The position numbers and the translations under genes are program-made. From assembly GCA_002425885.1 (NCBI GenBank), contig DINC01000203.1, positions 9,397-23,177 on the forward strand: DNA of 13,781 nucleotides, read 5' to 3'. Below the pieces are notes generated by a model. That model was given only the letters and a program-made list of their open reading frames with translations. It was not told where the DNA came from and searched no databases. Of the stretch, positions 6,709-12,181 are shown piece after piece. Within the stretch, counting starts at the first letter, position 1; each line of letters opens with the position of its first letter. This stretch comes from Spirochaetia bacterium UBA5550. GTDB lineage: Bacteria; Spirochaetota; UBA4802; UBA5550.

Positions 6709-8736
6709 ATGAGCGTTGAGAAATTTATAATATCATTTCTGCCGGTACTTGTCTTCTACCTGGTCTATTTCAGGTACTTTTCGTCATTGGGAACTTCTGT
6801 TGCCAAATATATGACCGCTCTTCTAACAGGTGTTGCTTATGCGCTCTTTCTTATATTGATCGGCACAGTTATCTCTGAATTTGTCTATATTGTGAATCCT
6901 GTTATGCGGGGATTTGTCACTGCCGGGATTGTTGAAAAAACCGGTGCAATAATAATCATATATGTGCTGCTCAGAAAATTTCCGGAGTTTGGTGTGGCAG
7001 AGGGCGCAATAACCGGTATGTTTTTCGGGCTCGGCTTTTCCTGTATTGAGAATTTTTTCTACGCGGCAGATCTCAACAGTTCAATAATTTATGTAAGGAT
7101 GATATTTTCGGTTCCTCTCCACATAACAACATGCGGTATTGCGGGATTTTATCTCGGTATAGGTAAACTCTCCTGGTCATTATGGAACTCGGTGTTTTTC
7201 AGAGTCAAGAGCTTCATCTTTCCACTTCTCATTCACGGATCATTTGATGCGGCACTGATGAAGGGTGGCGTTTTTGCATACATATCGGCGCCGATACTGA
7301 TTCTTTCTGTTACACTTCTTGAGGTGGTGCTCGCACGTTCGCAGAGCTTTTACCCTGAAAGAAAGCTGAAGCTTATGGGGATGCACTTTGAAGAGTGGAT
7401 GTGCAAGGACAGGCAGCCGCGTTACGACAGGTGGGTGAAGAGATATACAGGTATTCTTAAGTCGAGTCCCGCGCCGTTCTTCAACTGGAACCCGGGGTTC
7501 TTCAGGTTCACCTTTGTTATAATGCTGATTATTCTTGCATCTGCGGGGCTTCCTATATACAGGAACCTTCACGAATTATATAACCTTCAATTACTGAAAG
7601 AGGAGGTTTTCGCGGTATTTGTCCTTTTTCCGTTATGCATAGCTCTTGTGCTTATTATATCCGGTGCAGTGAACCCGATGTTCTTTGTCAAAAGTCTTAT
7701 ACGGCTTCCGATAATTTCAGACATTGATATAATGAAAGACGGGATTGTGGATGAATATGTTGTAACCAACGATGTCACATCAGGGAACTGTTTTATTCAG
7801 ACCACGGAAACCCTTGGTATAGGGACAAAAATTGATCTGCGTTTCCGGATCGGGAATATTGAATCAGGGATTGTTTCAGGAAAGGTTATATGGGAAAATC
7901 ATACACTGAGGCATGAGCCCTTTGGAACAATTGTACGCATAACAAAGCGTTATCGCGGATTTTATCTCTTTATCGTAAAGTATAACATCCTGAGATACTG
8001 GAAGGGGGCGATCTTTATACTCAAGCTTCCGGGTTTTGATCAGTTAAAATCATTCTTTTATAAACCGCTTGTTATTTCACAGGATGAAGAGTTTTATCCT
8101 GCCGGGTCGATAATTTTCAGTGAGGGTGATACAGGCGATAAGTTCTACCTTGTGAAAAAGGGGCGAATAATTTTCTACAAGAGGAAGGAGGATGACGAGA
8201 TTATTACTGTGCATACCTCTGTAGCGGGGGAGTTCTTCGGGGAACTTGCTGTACTGGGGGATGAAAAGACAAGAAACGCCACTGCGCTCTGTATGACAGA
8301 TACAATTCTTGCTGTGGCAACACGGGATAACCTGGATACTCTTCTGACAAATAATGCGGAGTTTGCAATCGACCTTCTTGAAACCCTGACAAACAGGGTT
8401 ATACTCTCAGAGAAGATTTTCTTTGAAAAGATCAGACAGCTTGAAGAAGTTAAGAGTGATAACGAAAGGCTCATGCATATATCTGTGATGCTGATGTTAA
8501 TCGGGCTCGGTTTTGATCCATCAAGGCGCGGGCTTGACATGAATGTTGATGCAAAGAAGATAAGGAACTTCATTAAACAGATGGATGATCTGGGCGCTGC
8601 ACAGATGGCGGATCTTTTTATCACACGGCAGACAATACTCCGCGATGGCAGAGACCCGCGTGATGACAGTGATTTTATAGAAAAGCTTTCAGGAATATTT
8701 TCCGACCCCTCTCTTGATGAAGACGAAACAGATTAG
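6709..8736 (+). CDS. PrsW/CPBP-like membrane protease fused to PilZ-like and cyclic-nucleotide-binding domains
   Basis: 675 residues. Residues 1-210 hold about seven hydrophobic segments matching the PrsW (CPBP superfamily) intramembrane protease pattern: GFSCIENFFY (E114, N115), VPLHITTCGIAGFYLG (H138) and LLIHGSFDA (H176). The first family motif, normally EExxK, reads GIVEKTGA here: E76 is kept, but the second Glu is Lys77 and the trailing Lys is lost. Two more membrane segments lie at about 266-284 and 299-320. Residues 344-425 look PilZ-like (NDVTSGNCFIQ, then GKVIWEN and FGTIVRI), but the RxxxR c-di-GMP motif is not evident. Residues 458-565 form a cyclic-nucleotide-binding domain with an intact phosphate cassette FFGELAVLGDEKTRNATA (E512, R522). 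The C-terminal 100 residues are helical and unassigned. A stop in frame at 6670 excludes a longer start; the Shine-Dalgarno (GGAAAA) is weak. PrsW in Bacillus cleaves an anti-sigma factor; the substrate here is unknown. Confidence 0.8.
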   Translation: MSVEKFIISFLPVLVFYLVYFRYFSSLGTSVAKYMTALLTGVAYALFLILIGTVISEFVYIVNPVMRGFVTAGIVEKTGAIIIIYVLLRKFPEFGVAEGAITGMFFGLGFSCIENFFYAADLNSSIIYVRMIFSVPLHITTCGIAGFYLGIGKLSWSLWNSVFFRVKSFIFPLLIHGSFDAALMKGGVFAYISAPILILSVTLLEVVLARSQSFYPERKLKLMGMHFEEWMCKDRQPRYDRWVKRYTGILKSSPAPFFNWNPGFFRFTFVIMLIILASAGLPIYRNLHELYNLQLLKEEVFAVFVLFPLCIALVLIISGAVNPMFFVKSLIRLPIISDIDIMKDGIVDEYVVTNDVTSGNCFIQTTETLGIGTKIDLRFRIGNIESGIVSGKVIWENHTLRHEPFGTIVRITKRYRGFYLFIVKYNILRYWKGAIFILKLPGFDQLKSFFYKPLVISQDEEFYPAGSIIFSEGDTGDKFYLVKKGRIIFYKRKEDDEIITVHTSVAGEFFGELAVLGDEKTRNATALCMTDTILAVATRDNLDTLLTNNAEFAIDLLETLTNRVILSEKIFFEKIRQLEEVKSDNERLMHISVMLMLIGLGFDPSRRGLDMNVDAKKIRNFIKQMDDLGAAQMADLFITRQTILRDGRDPRDDSDFIEKLSGIFSDPSLDEDETD

Positions 8737-8760
8737 TATTTTTCCAGGCATAAAAATATT

Positions 8761-8798
8761 AAAAAAAGCAGCGGGCTGCAGCCTGCTGCTTTTTTTTT
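8761..8798. terminator. Strong bidirectional intrinsic terminator
   Basis: An A7 run (8761-8767), the stem AGCAGCGGGC (8767-8776), loop TGCA (8777-8780), the stem GCCTGCTGCT (8781-8790; one G-T pair in the middle) and a T run to 8798. It works on both strands, so it should end transcripts of the PrsW-like gene (+, stop at 8736) and of the convergent acidic lipoprotein gene (-, stop at 8841). The remaining bases between these two genes show nothing else. Confidence 0.92.
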
Positions 8799-8840
8799 GG
8801 TGCGCCCGGCATGGGCGTCGGGGTAAATCAGGTTCTGCGA

Positions 8841-10697
8841 TTAAAGTGTGTCGGCTTCACTTTTTCTGTTCTTCATATATATCCCCAGTAGAACCACTGA
8901 AATCATAAGGAACGCACTCAGAATAAAAACTCTGTTCCCCGGTTTTGTTTTCAGCAGGTAAGCTGTAAGATTGGACTGTTTAACCTTCTTCACTTTGATA
9001 GACTTGATCTTGATATTGGCATCGTAAAAGTTTTCTTTATATGAATCATTCACCCATGTAAAGTAAACAGTTGAATCACCTTCAGGGAAGTTCAATGTGA
9101 ATTTCTCTTTTTTGAAATGCTTTTCATCCGCAGGTATGGCCACTGTTGCTGAATCATATTCAGAATCCACTTCAACAAGGAACTCTTTATAGTTTTTCGG
9201 AAGCGGCAGTGTACCATGATTAGTAGCTTCAATAGTCACCTCATACAGGCCCTCTTCCATATTCTTGAATGTGTAGCCTATCACCTGGTCTGCCCAGAAT
9301 GTATATGCTTCGTGTTTGTCAAAGAACCATCTTCCGTCCACAACTGAGTACTGGTCACCTTTAAATCTCTTCGTAGTTTTGACCTTCTGTTTCGGCTCTT
9401 TGATTTTTATCAGGGCAATTTTTTTGATGTTTACGTTGGCATCATATTTGTCTTTAAGGTATGCGTCATTTGTCCAGAGTATATTAAGCTGAGTACCCGC
9501 CGGTTTATCCAGTTTGATAATCGCGCTCCCCCTGTAATATGCATTGTCAGATGCTTTTACAGATATGGATGCTATGGAGTCACTGCCATCTTCAACAGAG
9601 AAGCTGAACCTGTCGTAATCATCAGGGAGTATGCCCTGGTTTTTAGCCACGATTACAAGCCTGTACGTTCCCGGCTGTCCCCCTTTAATGTTGAGGTAGA
9701 GGTTCTGTTTTGCCCAGTAAGTCACAATCCCGCCTGTTGCGCTTCCGCCGTTTCCGATAGAAGCCCTGAGGTCGGCAATGTTCTTCCTGATGGCTTTAAT
9801 CTGTGCCACAGCTTCATCACGCTTAATCTTCCCTTTTTTAAATTCATTTCTGATATCTTTTATCTGGGCTCTGAGTTGAGCAATCTGAGCTTTGATCTCT
9901 TTTGCTGTTTTATCAGATACAAGTTCGCTTTCCTTGACTTCATACCATTTGCCCAGGGATGAATCTAAAGTATATGCGATGTTTCCCTGGTCAACTGCCT
10001 CATCGTTTTCCAGATCTTCAACAGTTTCACCTGCACCTGAATCCTCTGTACCTGCTGCAACTGCTGCATCATCATCTGTAGCTGTATTATCGGTAACAGA
10101 AGCAGATGTGCTGCCGGAATCTGTTGTGCCTGTATCAGAGCCGGTTGTAGTCCCTTCTGTTGATGCAGTTGTCCCTGTATCAGCAGTACCTGTACCGGTG
10201 CTTTCTGATGTTCCCTCTTCATCCTGAGAACTTCCTGTTGTTTCGGTGCCTGTTGTGCCTCCGGCAACAATATCACTACCGCCGGCAATAATCACAGCTA
10301 TATCTTCAGTTACAGTTGAGTTATCTGTTGTATTTGTAACAGAATTTGATGTATCCTCTCCGGCATTTTCAGTATCGCCGGTGGCGGTTGTTGTCCCCTG
10401 ATCCGATCCTGTATCAATGTCACCTTCAATTGTTGTGTTGACCTCAGGTTCAACAACAAGCTCTCCGGAAGTGCCTGTAGTTCCTGTGAGTTCCGCATTA
10501 GTTGTACTGTCAGCCACAGTGGTTGTTAAAGATGCAGCGCCGGTTACTGAACCGGTAACGGCTTCAGAGATATTATCAGGTGAAATGTCAGGCCCACCCT
10601 CTCCTGCGATTTCACCGCCGCCGCCTCCACCGCATGAAATAATCAGGAAAGCTGTGAAAACCGATATAAGCGTTATAACAGTTTTTCTTCTCAGCAT
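8841..10697 (-). CDS. Double-anchored acidic lipoprotein with tandem CBM-like beta domains
   Basis: 618 residues. The N-terminus is a lipoprotein signal with LIISC, making Cys22 the lipid site, followed by six glycines. Residues 23-249 are Thr/Ser/Gly/Ala/Asp/Glu-rich with about 45 acidic residues and no Lys, Arg or His. Residues 262-315 form a charged helical hairpin (KEIKAQIAQLRAQIK, then AVAQIKAIRKNIADL). Two homologous domains follow, about 325-432 and 465-572. Each has W-A-x-Q, GxYxxxIxAxNxGxLP and an end motif: WTNDAYLKDKYDANVNIK in the first, WVNDSYKENFYDANIKIK in the second. The ND...D-x-N ending resembles calcium-dependent xylan-binding modules (CBM36/60). A transmembrane helix (589-607) and a basic KNRK tail end the protein. 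The ATG has an AAGGAG site. Lipidation at one end and a helix at the other suggest two membrane anchors. I know no named family for the whole protein. Confidence 0.85.
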   Translation of the reverse strand: MLRRKTVITLISVFTAFLIISCGGGGGGEIAGEGGPDISPDNISEAVTGSVTGAASLTTTVADSTTNAELTGTTGTSGELVVEPEVNTTIEGDIDTGSDQGTTTATGDTENAGEDTSNSVTNTTDNSTVTEDIAVIIAGGSDIVAGGTTGTETTGSSQDEEGTSESTGTGTADTGTTASTEGTTTGSDTGTTDSGSTSASVTDNTATDDDAAVAAGTEDSGAGETVEDLENDEAVDQGNIAYTLDSSLGKWYEVKESELVSDKTAKEIKAQIAQLRAQIKDIRNEFKKGKIKRDEAVAQIKAIRKNIADLRASIGNGGSATGGIVTYWAKQNLYLNIKGGQPGTYRLVIVAKNQGILPDDYDRFSFSVEDGSDSIASISVKASDNAYYRGSAIIKLDKPAGTQLNILWTNDAYLKDKYDANVNIKKIALIKIKEPKQKVKTTKRFKGDQYSVVDGRWFFDKHEAYTFWADQVIGYTFKNMEEGLYEVTIEATNHGTLPLPKNYKEFLVEVDSEYDSATVAIPADEKHFKKEKFTLNFPEGDSTVYFTWVNDSYKENFYDANIKIKSIKVKKVKQSNLTAYLLKTKPGNRVFILSAFLMISVVLLGIYMKNRKSEADTL

Positions 10698-10731
10698 ATT
10701 GTTCTCCTTAATAAACAGGTTTTATATGAAT

Positions 10732-10759
10732 AAGATAGAAATAATTTAAAAAATGTCAA
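10732..10759 (-). promoter_or_regulatory. Candidate promoter of the acidic lipoprotein gene
   Basis: Read on the - strand, TTGACA (10759-10754) is a perfect -35. It is followed after 16 bases by TATCTT (10737-10732), a four-of-six -10 match. Transcription would start near 10725, leaving about 27 bases before the ATG at 10697, which include the AAGGAG ribosome site. Confidence 0.45.
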
Positions 10760-10766
10760 ATCAAAC

Positions 10767-10790
10767 AAAAGCCCATCCAGGCTTTTTTTT
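10767..10790. terminator. Terminator-like hairpin between divergent genes
   Basis: AAAAGCC (10767-10773), loop CATCCA, GGCTTTT (10780-10786) and four further Ts on the + strand. The stem is short and partly A-T, so strength is uncertain. It points in the direction of rmuC and lies upstream of the rmuC promoter candidate. It could stop antisense or read-through transcripts before rmuC, or insulate the two divergent promoters. Confidence 0.5.
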
Positions 10791-10807
10791 GAAAATTAAT
10801 GATTTTT

Positions 10808-10835
10808 TTGCAAAAATATTGACTTCTAATGTAAT
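10808..10835 (+). promoter_or_regulatory. Weak candidate promoter for rmuC
   Basis: TTGCAA (10808-10813) and TGTAAT (10830-10835) are separated by 16 bases; the start site would be near 10842. The -10 lacks the important second-position A. A TTGACT at 10819-10824 is an alternative -35 but has no good -10 at normal spacing. Confidence 0.28.
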
Positions 10836-10871
10836 CGGGAAACATTTATATAGTATTTTAGAGAGGTTTTT

Positions 10872-11990
10872 ATGGATAGTCCGGTTTTTGCATACACTTT
10901 TGCCCTTGTTACTCTGCTAATAATTCCGATTATAGTTTTTTCAGTAATGATTTACCAGAAGATGAAAAAGCTTGAGGGGGCATCGGCAAATAATGAAATG
11001 ATGCTTGGTATTATAAATTCAATGAAGCAGGAGCTTTCTGAATCAGGGCACAGGAGCAGAATTGAGATGCAGCAGAGGCTTGACTCAATCACAGGTTTCC
11101 TGAGCCGCAGCCAGCAGGAGAATTCTCAGAATATGCAGAGCCAGTTCCGGCAGTCAGCGGCGATTATTAAGGATGTCACAGAGAGGCTCACGAAGATTGA
11201 TGAGACCAACAGGCAGGTGCTGGATTTCTCGAAGCAGATGCAGAGCCTTGAGAATATACTTAAAAATCCGAAGCAGCGGGGTATTCTCGGCGAGTATTTC
11301 CTTGAGACGCTTCTGGGTAATGTGCTTCAGCCTGGTCAGTATAAGATGCAGTACAGTTTCAGGGACGGGGAGATTGTTGATGCAGCAATATTTTATAGAG
11401 ATAAAGTTATACCCGTTGACGCGAAGTTTTCCCTGGAAAAATACAACAGACTTATGCAGGAGACTGATCCCGACCTCCGGGCTCAGATTGAGAAGGAGTT
11501 TAAAAATGATGTAAAAAGGAGGATCGATGAAACTTCTAAATACATCAAGCCTGCGGAGGATACAACGGACTTTGCTTTCATGTTTATCCCTGCGGAGGGT
11601 GTTTACTACAACCTCCTTGTTTATAATGTGGGAGCTGTGAATGTCAGCACACAGGACCTTGTGGAGTATGCATTCAGCAAACATGTGATCATTGTTTCCC
11701 CTACATCATTTTATGCCTACCTTGAGACAGTGCTGCAGGGATTAAAGCAGCAGAAGGTTGAGGAGAACATAAAGATTATCATCAACAGAATCAGGGAGCT
11801 GAATAAACATCTGAATAACTACGGGGAGTTCATGGACAGGGTAGGGAAAAATCTCTCCACAACAGTAAACAGCTGGAATGCCGCATCAAAGGAGTTCAAA
11901 AAGGTGGACAGGGACATCTACCGCATAACAGATGGTGAGGCAGGGGGAGAGTTTGAGCCGCTGCTGATTGATAAGCCTGCGGAGGAGTGA
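10872..11990 (+). CDS. rmuC: RmuC-family DNA recombination protein
   Basis: 372 residues. Order: an N-terminal membrane helix (about 5-28), a polar coiled-coil region (33-130) rich in Gln and Ser, and the RmuC domain. The domain begins KNPKQRGILGEYFLETLL (G140, E141), continues with IVDAAIFY (D170) and IPVDAKFSLEKY (D183, K185), and has the later blocks FMFIPAEGVYYNLL and IIVSPTSFYAYLETVLQG. The Glu, Asp and D-x-K pattern fits a PD-(D/E)xK-like nuclease fold. In Escherichia coli, rmuC affects inversion at short inverted repeats and the family is called a putative nuclease; the biochemical role is unsettled. The final 24 residues are acidic and not part of the conserved domain. A GAGAGG ribosome site lies 5 bases before the ATG. 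The 3' end is overlapped antisense by a signal-peptide reading frame. Confidence 0.92.
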   Translation: MDSPVFAYTFALVTLLIIPIIVFSVMIYQKMKKLEGASANNEMMLGIINSMKQELSESGHRSRIEMQQRLDSITGFLSRSQQENSQNMQSQFRQSAAIIKDVTERLTKIDETNRQVLDFSKQMQSLENILKNPKQRGILGEYFLETLLGNVLQPGQYKMQYSFRDGEIVDAAIFYRDKVIPVDAKFSLEKYNRLMQETDPDLRAQIEKEFKNDVKRRIDETSKYIKPAEDTTDFAFMFIPAEGVYYNLLVYNVGAVNVSTQDLVEYAFSKHVIIVSPTSFYAYLETVLQGLKQQKVEENIKIIINRIRELNKHLNNYGEFMDRVGKNLSTTVNSWNAASKEFKKVDRDIYRITDGEAGGEFEPLLIDKPAEE

Positions 11991-12097
11991 TGAATTTTAT
12001 TATCATATATTGTGGGCTCAGACCATTCCGCACCTGTAAGGGCTGCCGCAGGGATAGTTATTATTAATAATAAGAGAATTGTTCTAAGGAGTTTCAT
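11918..12097 (-). CDS. Short reading frame with signal peptide; small secreted protein or gene remnant
   Basis: A 59-codon frame, ATG at 12097-12095 and TAG at 11920-11918. The first 20 residues make a textbook Sec signal: MKLLR, a Leu/Ile core (LLLLIITIP), then AAALTGA. Cleavage is possible after AAA or after LTGA, leaving EWSEPTIYDN at the new N-terminus. Residues from about 38 on become Ser/Pro-rich, and this part lies antisense to the last 73 bases of rmuC. That boundary suggests the original gene was cut off there and the rest is accidental coding. The Shine-Dalgarno is weak (GGAT). It lies 84 bases downstream of the diguanylate cyclase stop on the same strand, with a candidate promoter between them. 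No family is recognised. It may be a true small exported protein or the 5' stump of a lost one. Confidence 0.42.
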   Translation of the reverse strand: MKLLRTILLLLIITIPAAALTGAEWSEPTIYDNKIHHSSAGLSISSGSNSPPASPSVMR

Positions 12098-12146
12098 ATC
12101 AGTAATCCATTAAAAAAAGGTGTCAGGTGATAATAATATTAAAGCA

Positions 12147-12174
12147 TATATAGAGGGGGATTTTCCTTTTACAA
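12147..12174 (-). promoter_or_regulatory. Weak candidate promoter for the short signal-peptide frame
   Basis: On the - strand TTGTAA (12174-12169) and TATATA (12152-12147), each matching four of six consensus bases with 16 bases between. The start site would be near 12140, about 43 bases before the ATG at 12097. The A+T-rich background makes chance matches likely. Confidence 0.22.
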
Positions 12175-12181
12175 GCATAAT

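Noticed and set aside
6530..6712. 60-codon + strand frame spanning the leader hairpins
   Set aside because: It is built largely from the palindromes, has no recognisable domain, and overlaps the start of the well-supported 675-residue gene. It looks like chance coding in a repeat.
9892..10749. Long open frames on the + strand and in a second - frame across the acidic lipoprotein
   Set aside because: They arise from the repetitive Thr/Gly/Ser/Asp codons of the true gene. They give low-complexity Val/Pro/Ser or Gln-rich products without domains.
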